Positions 7,644 through 16,070 of a stretch of 47,082 bases of DNA are shown piece by piece. Under the pieces are notes generated by a model. That model did no database searches, was not told the DNA's origin, and saw only the letters and a list, made by a program, of their open reading frames with translations. The stretch spans positions 1 to 47,082 of the forward strand of contig NZ_JASBQE010000092.1 of assembly GCF_029960785.1 (NCBI RefSeq), written 5' to 3'. Made by a program: the position numbers and the translations under genes. Origin of the DNA: Polyangium sp. 15x6. GTDB lineage: Bacteria; Myxococcota_A; Polyangia; Polyangiales; Polyangiaceae. Position 1 is the stretch's first letter. Each line of letters begins with the position of its first letter.

Positions 7644-8375
7644 ATGGACGAGACGACCGAGATCGAAACCATGGGGGATGTCACGATCACCCTCCGGCGA
7701 CCCAGGAGCAGGCTCGCGGAGCTCGCGGGCCGGGTTCGCGAGGTGCTCGGAAAAGATCTCCCCGACGACGTCGCGGCATTTTATGAAAGGAGCGACGGCC
7801 TCGTGTTTCGCGCCACCCGCGGCGGCGTGCCCCTCGGCGAGGAAGCCTCGATCTGCGGGCTCGAAGCGGCGTTCGCGGGGTTTCGTCCGCACCGGCAATA
7901 TCGAAGCATGAGGGACCACGAGAACGACGTGGAGACGGGTGACCTTTACGCCCAGCCGTTTTGCGAGGAGCTCTGGAGCGACGGATTCGAGGTGGAGTCG
8001 AGGCGCGATCTCGATCGCCTGAACACGCTCAAGCGGTCGAAGCTCCTCGTCTCCGTCCCCGGCGAGTCCGTGTGGCTCACGATCGACCACTTCGATCCGA
8101 AGGGAGCCCCCTATCGGATCGGTATCGCCGAGGACGGTTGTGATCTCTTCCCCCTCGACCTCTCGTTCTCGGACTTCGTCGCGTACTTTCGCCGGTTCGG
8201 GGCGGCGCGCTGGTACCTCGCCTTCGCCGGCAAGAAGGCCGAGAAGGCGAAGAACATCGACTTTGGGGCCGAGATCGAGCGGAGCCTCGAAGGCCACGCG
8301 GCCGCCTTCCCGGCGGAGGTCGCGGCGCTCATCCAGCGGGTGGATCCGCGGCGAAAACCAAAGAAGTCCGGTTGA
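7644..8375 (+). CDS. SMI1/KNR4-like protein, first gene of a radical SAM cassette
   Basis: A 243-aa cytoplasmic protein. The N-terminal part LAGRVREVLGKDLPDDVAAFYERSDGL (about 28-54) matches the opening of SMI1/KNR4 (SUKH) domains, which often act as immunity or scaffold proteins. SFSDFVAYFRRFG-like residues near 175-190 fit the SUKH C-terminal helix. The C-terminus is Lys-rich (RRKPKKSG). There is no ribosome site before the ATG at 7644, but TTGACA occurs at 7609-7614, and a start close to the transcription start is possible. The gene ends 23 bp before the radical SAM gene on the same strand, suggesting one transcript. SUKH assignment is tentative. Confidence 0.7.
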   Translation: MDETTEIETMGDVTITLRRPRSRLAELAGRVREVLGKDLPDDVAAFYERSDGLVFRATRGGVPLGEEASICGLEAAFAGFRPHRQYRSMRDHENDVETGDLYAQPFCEELWSDGFEVESRRDLDRLNTLKRSKLLVSVPGESVWLTIDHFDPKGAPYRIGIAEDGCDLFPLDLSFSDFVAYFRRFGAARWYLAFAGKKAEKAKNIDFGAEIERSLEGHAAAFPAEVAALIQRVDPRRKPKKSG

Positions 8376-8398
8376 CTCGAGTCCGTGGGTCGAGAACC

Positions 8399-9679
8399 AT
8401 GTACGGTATGGAATCCTTCATCGCCTTCATCCCGCTCTCGAACTGGCTGCGGGGCTTCGACCGCTACGGGATGTGTTATTCGAAGGCGTCGATCGGCGAA
8501 TCGAGGTTTCCCGACGCGTTCTACATGCTCAAGGAAGACGAGCGCTGGGCGCCGGGGCTCGAGAAGGCGCGGCGGCTCGTGGCGAAGCTCGGGCGCCAGA
8601 AGGATCGCGTGGTGGCGCTGCGCGCGCGGCTCCCGGTCGGGCCCGAAGGCATGCGCCCGAACGACGTGACCGGCACGGGCATCGGCTGGCGCTGGCCCGC
8701 GAGCGAGATCCCCTTGAGCGGCGTGGCGTGGGTCGACGAAAAGGACACGCTCGTCCCCACGAGGCACGAGGAAATCACCGCGGAGGCCTTCCGCTTGGGC
8801 GACGACGGGCTCGTCGAATGGGCGAAATGCCGGCCGCGCAGCGTGTCGGTCCTGCCGGTGGCGAAGGCTTGTCAGGCGCGTTGTGCATTCTGCTTCTCGA
8901 AGGCGAGCGTCTCCGATCTCGCACGCCAGCGGAGCGGCACGCTCGACCAATGGCTCGCCTGGGCGAAGCTCGCGAAGGAGCGCGGCGCCGAGCGCGCCGT
9001 CATCACCGGCGGCGGCGAGCCGACGCTGATCGAACCCGAGAAGCTTCACGCGCTCGTGCGTGGCCTCGCGGGGTTGTTCTCGAAAACCCTGCTCATCACG
9101 AACGGGGCGCGACTCGACCTCACCGAGCTCGAAGGCCTCCGGGAAGCGGGGCTCACCACGCTCGCGGTGAGCCGGCACGGCGTGACGCGCGAGGACGACG
9201 CGCGAATCATGGGGATCGCAGTCGACTCCGGGGCATTCGGCCGCGCGCCGGGCCTGCGCACGCGGGCCATTTGTGTGCTCCAGCGAGGCGGGGTCGACGA
9301 TGCGGCGAAGGTGCGCGCGTACCTCGAACGGAGCGCTGCCGACGGCTTCCAGGAGGTTTGTTTCAAAGAACTCTACGTATCGAGCCTCTCGGAGAACCCG
9401 TGGGCGCCGAGCGCGGCGAACCAGTTCTGTGAGATGAACCAGGTGCCTCTCGCGCTCGTGCTTCGTACGCTCGCCGAGCTCGGCTTCGAGAAGCGCGAGG
9501 CGTTGCCCTGGGGGAGCCCGGTGTTCGAAGGTGAAATCGGCGGCCGCGTGCTCCGCGTGGCCGCGTACACGGAGCCCTCGGTCGGCTGGGAGCGGACGCA
9601 TGGCATCGTGCGCTCGTGGAACGTGATGGCCGATGGAACCTGCCTCGCCTCGCTGGAAGATCCGAGCTCGACGTTATGA
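8399..9679 (+). CDS. Radical SAM enzyme of unknown subfamily
   Basis: A 426-aa radical SAM protein. The iron-sulfur motif is CxxxCxxC (Cys158, Cys162, Cys165; KACQARCAFC) and the SAM-binding GGE-type motif is ITGGGEPTL (202-210); later strands (TLLITNGARL, AVSRHGV, RAICVLQRGG) fit the TIM-barrel core. Before the core is an unusual 145-residue N-terminal extension (FIPLSNWLRGFDRYGMCY...) without recognised cobalamin-binding motif. The C-terminal part carries only scattered Cys, so a second cluster is not evident. Its stop overlaps the next gene's start (ATGA at 9676-9679), so it is coupled to a PLP enzyme. ATG 8399 is chosen; 8408 is an alternative. The reaction is unknown. Confidence 0.85.
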   Translation: MYGMESFIAFIPLSNWLRGFDRYGMCYSKASIGESRFPDAFYMLKEDERWAPGLEKARRLVAKLGRQKDRVVALRARLPVGPEGMRPNDVTGTGIGWRWPASEIPLSGVAWVDEKDTLVPTRHEEITAEAFRLGDDGLVEWAKCRPRSVSVLPVAKACQARCAFCFSKASVSDLARQRSGTLDQWLAWAKLAKERGAERAVITGGGEPTLIEPEKLHALVRGLAGLFSKTLLITNGARLDLTELEGLREAGLTTLAVSRHGVTREDDARIMGIAVDSGAFGRAPGLRTRAICVLQRGGVDDAAKVRAYLERSAADGFQEVCFKELYVSSLSENPWAPSAANQFCEMNQVPLALVLRTLAELGFEKREALPWGSPVFEGEIGGRVLRVAAYTEPSVGWERTHGIVRSWNVMADGTCLASLEDPSSTL

Positions 9680-10629
9680 ACCACGAAACCTTCCTCGCGC
9701 GCCGCGCGGAGCTTCGGGCCACGCGCCCGGCGCTCGTCGATCTCGCGGAGCTCAACGTCTACCGGAGCCTCGGGCGCGCCTTTGCCGCCATTGCGCCCTC
9801 GACGCACCCCGAAGCGCCTTATCGTTGTCACCTCGCGGAGCGCTTCCTCGCGCACCTCGAACTCCCGCAGGCGCTGAAGCCGCGCACGCAGGTGAGCCAC
9901 GGTGTTCGGCGTTCGCTCCGCGCGCTCCTCGGGCTCCTCGCCAAGCGGAATGCGCGCGTCGGCGTGCCTGCCGACGTGTACCCCGTCTATCTGCAGCTCG
10001 CGGCGGAGGCCGGAGCGACGGTCGTCCCGTGGGAGGCGCGTGTCGGTCTTCCCGAGCTCGACGCGCTCGACGCGCTCCTCGTCTGCGAGCCGCTGAAACC
10101 CTGGGGTTCGTCGCTGACGTCGTTCGACGTGGAAGAGCTCCGGCGCTGGGCACGCGTGGACGAGCGGCGCATGTTGATCCTCGATTCGGTCTATGCGACG
10201 CCGCCGACGGCGGCCTCACGGGCATTGCTCGAAGACGAGAGCGCCCTTCTCCTCGCGTCGCTGTCGAAGGGCTGGCTCGTCCCGGATCACGCGGGGATTT
10301 GCATCGTGCCCGAGCGTTTTCGGAAAGAGACGCGGGACGCGTTCGCGGAGCTGCCGAAGGACGAGCCGAGGCTCCGCATCGGATACGCGGCCCTCACCGA
10401 GCATGCCGCGCGTCCCCGAGAGGTCTCGGCCGCTTTGCGCGAACGCGCGCGCAGGCTGGACGAGCTCACGAGCGCGAGACCCGAGCTCGGAGCGTCCTCG
10501 TGCATCGGCTACTTCGCCACATCGTCGAGGTCGTTCGACGCGCTGCTCGAAATGGGAATCCTCGGCGTCCCTGCCACGGTCTTCGGCGGACCCGAGGGCC
10601 TCAGCGTGCTCTCGAGCCTCGAAGCCTGA
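9676..10629 (+). CDS. PLP-dependent aminotransferase-like enzyme
   Basis: A 317-aa protein with the order of fold-type I PLP enzymes: Asp170 and Tyr173 in LILDSVYATPP (pyridine nitrogen and phenolate contacts) and the Schiff-base Lys198 in SLSKGWLVPDHAG. It is shorter than usual class I/II aminotransferases (about 380-400 aa) and has PDHAG where they have PGxRxG. The start ATG at 9676 overlaps the radical SAM stop by 4 bp, so the two products are made together and probably act on one pathway. A natural reading is amino transfer to, or from, a product of the radical SAM enzyme; this is inference. Confidence 0.8.
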   Translation: MNHETFLARRAELRATRPALVDLAELNVYRSLGRAFAAIAPSTHPEAPYRCHLAERFLAHLELPQALKPRTQVSHGVRRSLRALLGLLAKRNARVGVPADVYPVYLQLAAEAGATVVPWEARVGLPELDALDALLVCEPLKPWGSSLTSFDVEELRRWARVDERRMLILDSVYATPPTAASRALLEDESALLLASLSKGWLVPDHAGICIVPERFRKETRDAFAELPKDEPRLRIGYAALTEHAARPREVSAALRERARRLDELTSARPELGASSCIGYFATSSRSFDALLEMGILGVPATVFGGPEGLSVLSSLEA

Positions 10630-10671
10630 ACCACCGCTCGCCGGGGATGACGTCCATGGGGTCGGGGCTCC

Positions 10672-11520
10672 ATGACGATCCCAGACGCCGTGAGCTCGTA
10701 CCGACCATTGCCGGCATTCGCCGCACTCGTGCTCATCCTCTCGACTGGCGCTCGGGCCTCAGCCGTCACGCCGCCGCCGGCCTCGGCGCGGGCGGGCACG
10801 GCCAGGGTCGATCGCAGCAAACCGAGCGGACCCACGCCCATGGTGCAGCGCGGGCTCATCTTGCCCCAGGGGCTGCTCGATCCCTACGTGAGCCCTTTCG
10901 TCGAGCACCCCATCGGGGAAGACTATTACCGCATGGGGACGAGCTTCGGCACTCTGTGGGGCTTCGCCCCCGAGATGCACGTCGACATCCAGATCGGCCC
11001 CTATTACATCGGTCAGGAGCCGCCTCCGGGCACGAACCGCGTCACCATCACGGGCCGCTACCTCAAAACCCCGCCCGTCGACCTCGGCGCCTCGTTCATG
11101 GCCGTGCTCGACCCGAACCCCAGGCACCCGTTCGTCAGCTACATTCAGCCGGGGCTGCCCGCCATCATCCGCCCGAACAAGCACCTCCGTATCGACTCCG
11201 GCGTCTATGTCCCCTGGTATCCCACCACGGATTCACATCTCGGCCTTCGCGTCCCGCTGAACGTTTACGTCCAGATCGCGGACCGCTTCCATGTCGGCGG
11301 GACGAGCGCCCTCGTCGTCTCGGACCTCCGCGATCCCCATGGGACCACGTCCATCCCGTTCGGTCTCACCGGCGGCTACAGCGCGGGCCCCGAGCTCGAC
11401 TTCCTGGCGCTCACCCCGTACGTGACCTGGACGCGCTTCTATTCGACCGCGACAGGCGCCCTGGACACGCGCTCGTTCGTCGCCGGACTCATCGCCGACT
11501 TCATCATCGACCTTCGGTGA
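10672..11520 (+). CDS. Exported protein, probable outer-membrane beta-barrel
   Basis: A 282-aa protein with an N-terminal signal peptide (core FAALVLILSTGARASA, about residues 15-31). The mature part alternates polar and hydrophobic residues with many aromatic and Gly residues (HVDIQIGPYYIG, RVPLNVYVQIADRFHVGG, FLALTPYVTWTRFY) and ends with LIADFIIDLR, a pattern seen in outer-membrane barrels. No family was recognised. The ATG at 10672 follows GGGGCTCC. It begins 42 bp after the PLP gene on the same strand and could be read from the same transcript, but nothing in its sequence ties it to that pathway. Confidence 0.72.
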   Translation: MTIPDAVSSYRPLPAFAALVLILSTGARASAVTPPPASARAGTARVDRSKPSGPTPMVQRGLILPQGLLDPYVSPFVEHPIGEDYYRMGTSFGTLWGFAPEMHVDIQIGPYYIGQEPPPGTNRVTITGRYLKTPPVDLGASFMAVLDPNPRHPFVSYIQPGLPAIIRPNKHLRIDSGVYVPWYPTTDSHLGLRVPLNVYVQIADRFHVGGTSALVVSDLRDPHGTTSIPFGLTGGYSAGPELDFLALTPYVTWTRFYSTATGALDTRSFVAGLIADFIIDLR

Positions 11521-11586
11521 GCCTCCTATCACGGCAGGCGTGACGTGGCTCGGGTTTCCTCCTATCCTCGGGACCGGAGGTTTGCC

Positions 11587-12561
11587 ATGCATTTTCTTCA
11601 CCGCTCCTTGCAATTCGTAGTCCCTGCGGTGCTCGTCCTTTCCGCCTGCGGCGTCACGCCCAGCGGCGGAGGTCCTTCCGGGAATGGCGGCGACGGAGGC
11701 GAATCGAGCGGCGGGCTCGGTGGAAGCGCCGAGGCCGGCGGGATGGGCAGCGGGAACGCCGGTTCGGGCGGCGAGGGCGGAGATCTTTTCGGCGACGGCG
11801 GACTCATGGGCGCAGGCGGCGGATCCGGCGACGACGGCTGCGCGGACGAGGCGAAGCTCGTCTACATCATCGGCCAGGACAACGAGCTCTACAGCTTCAA
11901 CCCACCCACGCTCGACGTGAAGCTCATCGGCGTGATCGACTGCCCCACGGGCGGCCTTGGCACGCCGTTCTCGATGGCCGTCGACCGCAAAGGGACGGCG
12001 TGGATCCTCTTCAGCGACGGCCGCATCTACCACGTCGACGTGAAGACGGCGGCCTGCGCGGCGACGACCTACGCGCCGGGGCAGCAGGGTTTTACCACGT
12101 TCGGAATGGGCTTCGTCTCCAATACGTCGGGCAGCGCGGAGGAGACGCTCTACGTCGCCGACTACAACGGCAAGGGGCTCGCGCGGATCGACACCCAGTC
12201 GCTCACGCTCTCCTTCGTCGGCCCCTGGGACCAACTCTCCGGCGCGGCCGAGCTCACGGGCACGGGCGACGCGCGGCTCTTCGGCTTCTTCAACTACAGT
12301 CCGATCATCATCGCCGAAATCGACAAAGCCTCGGGCAAGATCCTGAGCCAGGCCCCGCAGCCGAGCGTATCGATCGGGAGCGGCTGGGCGTTCGCGTTCT
12401 GGGGCGGCGATTTCTGGCTGTTCACGAGCCCCACGGGCGACTCGCAGATCCAGCAGTATCGACCCTCGACCGGGACGACGACCGTGGTGAAGACGGGGCT
12501 CGGTACGAACATCGTCGGCGCGGGCGTCTCCACGTGCGCGCCGGTCGAGCCGCCGAAATGA
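11587..12561 (+). CDS. Gly-rich-linker lipoprotein with propeller-like repeats
   Basis: A 324-aa lipoprotein. The signal peptide ends at LSAC (Cys about 21), followed by a Gly/Ser/Glu spacer to about residue 80. The C-terminal 240 residues contain repeats typical of beta-propellers (ELYSFNPPTLDVKLIG; TAWILFSDGRIYHVDV; TLYVADYNGKGLARIDTQSL; FWLFTSPTGDSQIQQY). It is probably a surface-anchored binding domain; no catalytic residues were seen. The ATG at 11587 has GGAGG five bases upstream. It is convergent with the CAP-domain lipoprotein, with 3 bp between the stop codons. Confidence 0.82.
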   Translation: MHFLHRSLQFVVPAVLVLSACGVTPSGGGPSGNGGDGGESSGGLGGSAEAGGMGSGNAGSGGEGGDLFGDGGLMGAGGGSGDDGCADEAKLVYIIGQDNELYSFNPPTLDVKLIGVIDCPTGGLGTPFSMAVDRKGTAWILFSDGRIYHVDVKTAACAATTYAPGQQGFTTFGMGFVSNTSGSAEETLYVADYNGKGLARIDTQSLTLSFVGPWDQLSGAAELTGTGDARLFGFFNYSPIIIAEIDKASGKILSQAPQPSVSIGSGWAFAFWGGDFWLFTSPTGDSQIQQYRPSTGTTTVVKTGLGTNIVGAGVSTCAPVEPPK

Positions 12562-12564
12562 GCG

Positions 12565-13254
12565 CTACTGGAAGTTTATCGCGATCCAGCCGCCGGCGGA
12601 GCTGAATCCACACGCGACCTTCGAGAAGTACTTCGCGCTCATGTTCACGTAATGCCCACAGACGTCGCCCGTGGATTGCCCGTAGAAATCACAATTCGGG
12701 CAGTTCGGGTTGTACCCTTCATTGCAGGCGTCACAGCCGGAGCAGCCGGTCTGATCTCGCTCGGCCCACATACCATCGAGGCAACCCGCGACGTTCTCGG
12801 CCCCGTGGCCCAGGCACTCGTTCTGGCCGCTGCCATTGCAGGTCGGGTAGAGGCCCATGCCCCACGAGCCGTGCGCCTTGTTGTTCTGCTGATCCCACGT
12901 CGCCTGCTGATCCACGCAGGGCTCCGCTTCCTTCCAGCGCGCGTAGGGCGGGAGCCCCATCGTGGCGCGGTGCGCGTTGATCGTGTCGACGCACGCTTGC
13001 CGGGCCGCCTCGTACGGATCGGACCCGCCGCCGCTGCTGCTCGTCGTGCCGCCGCCGGCGCCGCCCTGGCCGTTGCCGCCGCTGCCGCTCGACGCGCTGC
13101 TGCTCGGCATCCCTCCTTGTCCGGCCGCGCCGCCGCTCCCGTCGCCGCCCGCCCCGCCATCACCGCCGCTCCCTTGCGACCCCGCGTCCGAACACGCGAC
13201 GACGCCGAGCGCCAAAAGACCCAGAAAAACCCGGTAGGCCATCTTCATCCACAT
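12565..13254 (-). CDS. CAP/SCP-domain lipoprotein
   Basis: A 229-aa lipoprotein. The signal peptide is MWMKMAYRVFLGLLALGVVAC with the lipobox Cys at 21, then a Gly/Ser spacer to about 80. The rest is a CAP (SCP/PR-1) domain: CVDTINAHRATMGLPPYARW, HGSWG, CLGHGAENVAG and VCGHYVNMSAKYFSKVACGF, including the paired His residues of the CAP cavity. It contains many extra Cys (CSGCDACNEGYNPNCPNC), which suggests a disulfide-rich insert stable outside the cell. The start at 13254 has AAGGAG eight bases upstream. CAP proteins bind sterols or lipids or act as toxins or proteases in eukaryotes; the bacterial role here is unknown. Confidence 0.88.
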   Translation of the reverse strand: MWMKMAYRVFLGLLALGVVACSDAGSQGSGGDGGAGGDGSGGAAGQGGMPSSSASSGSGGNGQGGAGGGTTSSSGGGSDPYEAARQACVDTINAHRATMGLPPYARWKEAEPCVDQQATWDQQNNKAHGSWGMGLYPTCNGSGQNECLGHGAENVAGCLDGMWAERDQTGCSGCDACNEGYNPNCPNCDFYGQSTGDVCGHYVNMSAKYFSKVACGFSSAGGWIAINFQ

Positions 13255-13342
13255 GGGGAAGCTCCTTGTTACCCCATCGAGTGTAGAGGACGACAACGGG
13301 CGCCTGGTATGGAAAACGACCGGGACGGGCGTCAAACCCGTT

Positions 13343-14545
13343 TCATGTGGACGGGGCAGGGGAGCGGCGTGGCTTCACGGCGCGGCGCTTCATGACGAAC
13401 CGGAGCGCCTCCTCCAGATTCCCGAGCGTCATGACGCTCCCGAGATCGACCCCGAGGCCCACGAGCGCCGTGGCCACGCCGGGATTGACGCCCGTGACGA
13501 GCGCCGTCGTGCCGAGCAGCCCGAGCGCGCGCAGCACCTTGAAGAGGTGATCGGCGGTCGTCGCGTCGACCTCGTCGATGCCCGTCATGTCGAGGATCAC
13601 GTAATGCGCTTGCTCGCTCACGACCGCGTCGAGCAAGGTGGCGAGGATGCGCTCGGCGCGCGCCGCGTCGATCGTCCCGACGAGCGGCAGCGCGAGCACG
13701 CCGTCCCATACCCGCACGATCGGCGTGGAGAGCGTGCGAATCGCGCCCTCTTGCTGCGCGATGAGGTCGAGCTGCTGGCGGAGCGTGCGTTCGGCTTCGA
13801 TGCGCTCGGTGACGTCCATCGCGACGCCGAGCACACCCTCGACGGGGTCGCCGTCGCCGCCCCGGATCGGGATGTATCGGCATTCCCAGGAGGCGCCGCC
13901 TGCATGGGCGAGAGTGACCTGGTGGGTGCCGCCGAGGGCGGCGCGGATCGCGGACAGGATTTCGGGGACGTCGCGATAAAGATCGAAGGCGCTCATGCCG
14001 ACGACCTCGCCGGGCGCGAAGCCGAGCGCGTGCAGCCCGGCGCCGTCGGAGAGCGTGAAGACGCCCTTTTCGTCGGTGGCCCAAAGCACGAGCGGGGTAT
14101 TGTCGAGCATGCGCCGGATGAACCTGCGTTCGGCGGCGAGCGTGGCGCGCGTTTCGGTGGCCTCGGTCGTGTCACGAACGAAAGCGGCGCGGCCGAGGAG
14201 ATCTCCGTTTTCGTCGCGCAGGGCGCGGAGTTGCCATTCGCAATGAAATCGCGCGCCGTCCTTCCGGGCGCACGGGGCCGAGAAGGACGGCGGGCTTTGC
14301 GTGTCGAGCTCGGCGAGGAGCGCGCCCGGGTCGACCTCCGCGTCGGGGCCGAGCAGGTCACGTATCGTTTTTCCGATGACCTCGGTCGCGCCGTAACCGA
14401 ACACGCGCTCGGCGCCCGGGTTCCACGCCACGATGGCGCCGCTCGCGTCGAGGCCCACGATGCCGATCGGCGCCTCGCGCGCGAGCGCGCGTAGCATCTT
14501 TGGATCCTCGAAATAAGCTGACGCAGTCCGTTCGTGAATACCCAT
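13343..14545 (-). CDS. PAS-PAS-STAS regulator (RsbR-like)
   Basis: A 400-aa cytoplasmic protein. Residues about 15-130 and 140-255 are two PAS domains (PIGIVGLDASGAIVAWNPGAERVFGY; TPLVLWATDEKGVFTLSDGAG), each closing with the D(T/V)TE linker. Residues about 275-390 are a STAS domain of the RsbR group: PIVRVWDGVLALPLVGTID, then LDMTGIDEVDATTADHL with two candidate phosphorylatable Thr. RsbR proteins form the core of stressosomes with RsbS and RsbT, which are not in the window. PAS modules may sense haem, flavin, redox state or ligands. The gene stands alone, with a 165-bp gap before the start. Confidence 0.88.
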   Translation of the reverse strand: MGIHERTASAYFEDPKMLRALAREAPIGIVGLDASGAIVAWNPGAERVFGYGATEVIGKTIRDLLGPDAEVDPGALLAELDTQSPPSFSAPCARKDGARFHCEWQLRALRDENGDLLGRAAFVRDTTEATETRATLAAERRFIRRMLDNTPLVLWATDEKGVFTLSDGAGLHALGFAPGEVVGMSAFDLYRDVPEILSAIRAALGGTHQVTLAHAGGASWECRYIPIRGGDGDPVEGVLGVAMDVTERIEAERTLRQQLDLIAQQEGAIRTLSTPIVRVWDGVLALPLVGTIDAARAERILATLLDAVVSEQAHYVILDMTGIDEVDATTADHLFKVLRALGLLGTTALVTGVNPGVATALVGLGVDLGSVMTLGNLEEALRFVMKRRAVKPRRSPAPST

Positions 14546-14710
14546 CCAACCCCGTGTACCAAAAGTGTCGCCGCACGGAAAGCACCCTTATCCTGAGGAA
14601 GTACGCGCGGTTACGGGATTGTCGGAAATGGCCCACTGCGTCAGTGATATGACAGTGGTCCGCGTTTCAGCGGCGCGCGCGGAGGTTTGGCGAAGCGAGC
14701 GCGCTCGCTT

Positions 14711-15955
14711 TCACGAAGCGGTGGGCTGGGTCGAACGGCGAGGCGACCGCGCCGCATGGCCACGCCCCTGCTCGACGAGCGCCTCGCCGGCCGGGCGGAG
14801 GACCTGCGCCGCCGCCTGCCGCCGCAGCGCGGAGACCTCCTCGGCGGGCAGGAAGCCGTGTTCGCGGGGCGGCTCGTCGCCCGGGACCGTCGCTTCCTTG
14901 CAGGCCATCCGGAGCGCCTTCTCCAGGGTCGTCGCGACCTCGGCCGCGAGCGCCGCGCCGCCCGTGCCGATCGCCCAGCGCACGAAGGCCCATCCGAGCT
15001 CGGCGTGGCGCATCTCGTCCTCGGCGATCTCCAGCAATGCAAGGCGAACCGCCCGCGGACCGGCCTCCTTTGCCGCCGCGGCCGCCTCGATGGCCGCGAG
15101 CGTCTCGCCCACGCAGCCCTCGACCACCGTGGCGAGCGTGGCCGCCGTGAGCGAGCCGAGATCCTCGAACGCGCCGTCCACCGCGAGCGGCCCGAAGCCG
15201 AGCGGCTCGCCTCCATACGCGGATGCGAGCGACATGGCGAGGCGCGCGTGCCGCACCTCGTCGAGCGCTGCTCGATGGGCCGCCTCGACGAGCGCCGGCG
15301 GCGCGCCGAGCGCCATGAGCGCCATCGAGAATCGGGCGAACGAGGCCACGGACGCATGCTCGTTGCGACCTCGCTCGGCCCAGCGCCGCGCGAGGAGCGC
15401 GCGCACCTCGGCCGGGAGAGCGGCCGTATCGAGATCGCGGAGGGCGGCATTGAATTCGCGGAGCGCCTGCCCGCGATCCGCGGGCACGTCCGGCGGGCTC
15501 GACCAGGCGCTCGGCCCTTCGCGCACGTCGGCGAGCCTGGGTTTTCCTTGTACGAGGAGGGGGCGCCCATCGCAGCCGATCGAGCCGACGAGATAACAGC
15601 AGCTCTCGGCGCTGCCTTGGTTTTCACTGGCATACGGCCCGCGGAGCGGCTCGCATTCGCATTCGCCGGAGCCCGGCGGCCGACCCTTGAGGACGACCTC
15701 GTTCGCGCCGGGACACACGCCGTTCACGGGCGCGGTGCAAAGCGTGATGTCGCAGCACTGGCCGTGATAGCCGAAATCGTCGTCGTACACGGGCCCGTAG
15801 CAGGCGGGCGCCGGCGCGGGCTCGAGGTTCTGGGCAGGAGCGGCCGGGCCGGGGGCGCCGGGAGCGCTTTCGACGTCGGCCCCGCACGCCGAGGCCAGGA
15901 GGAGGCTTGCGCCCCATTGAGAAGCGACGAGAAGGCGATGAAGGAAGACGCGCAT
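14711..15955 (-). CDS. Lipoprotein with ferritin-like diiron four-helix domain
   Basis: A 414-aa lipoprotein: signal peptide with lipobox ASAC (Cys24), a Pro/Ala spacer, a Cys-rich segment (residues 50-130, at least ten Cys), and a helical domain from about 165. That domain has diiron-type ligands in order: E199-H200, E233xxH236, E284 and E314xxH317, as in ferritin-like proteins. A periplasmic or surface diiron oxidase or iron sequestration role is plausible. The Cys-rich part could bind a second metal or form disulfides. ATG 15955 gives a compact signal peptide; ATG 15979 adds eight residues. It is divergent from rsmG with 115 bp between the starts. Confidence 0.78.
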   Translation of the reverse strand: MRVFLHRLLVASQWGASLLLASACGADVESAPGAPGPAAPAQNLEPAPAPACYGPVYDDDFGYHGQCCDITLCTAPVNGVCPGANEVVLKGRPPGSGECECEPLRGPYASENQGSAESCCYLVGSIGCDGRPLLVQGKPRLADVREGPSAWSSPPDVPADRGQALREFNAALRDLDTAALPAEVRALLARRWAERGRNEHASVASFARFSMALMALGAPPALVEAAHRAALDEVRHARLAMSLASAYGGEPLGFGPLAVDGAFEDLGSLTAATLATVVEGCVGETLAAIEAAAAAKEAGPRAVRLALLEIAEDEMRHAELGWAFVRWAIGTGGAALAAEVATTLEKALRMACKEATVPGDEPPREHGFLPAEEVSALRRQAAAQVLRPAGEALVEQGRGHAARSPRRSTQPTAS

Positions 15956-16050
15956 GAGGGGCCATTGGGCAATTCGCATGCCGATGGCCGCGCCCGTGTT
16001 TTTCGCGAGGATGTGCTCCAGGGGCTGTGCCGGGTTGTGCCGAGCGCTCC

Positions 16051-16065
16051 GGGCGTGCTACGCCC
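16051..16065 (+). promoter_or_regulatory. Small hairpin just before rsmG start
   Basis: GGGCGT and ACGCCC (16051-16056, 16060-16065) form a 6-bp stem with a 3-nt loop ending five bases before the GTG at 16071, where a ribosome site would normally be. It could reduce initiation. The short length makes a chance match possible. Confidence 0.3.
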
Positions 16066-16070
16066 TCGAC

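Noticed and set aside
14546-14600. A TGGTAC-N5-GTTGG sequence before the PAS-STAS gene as a sigma54 promoter
   Set aside because: The -12 element lacks the GC doublet, and the match is weak.
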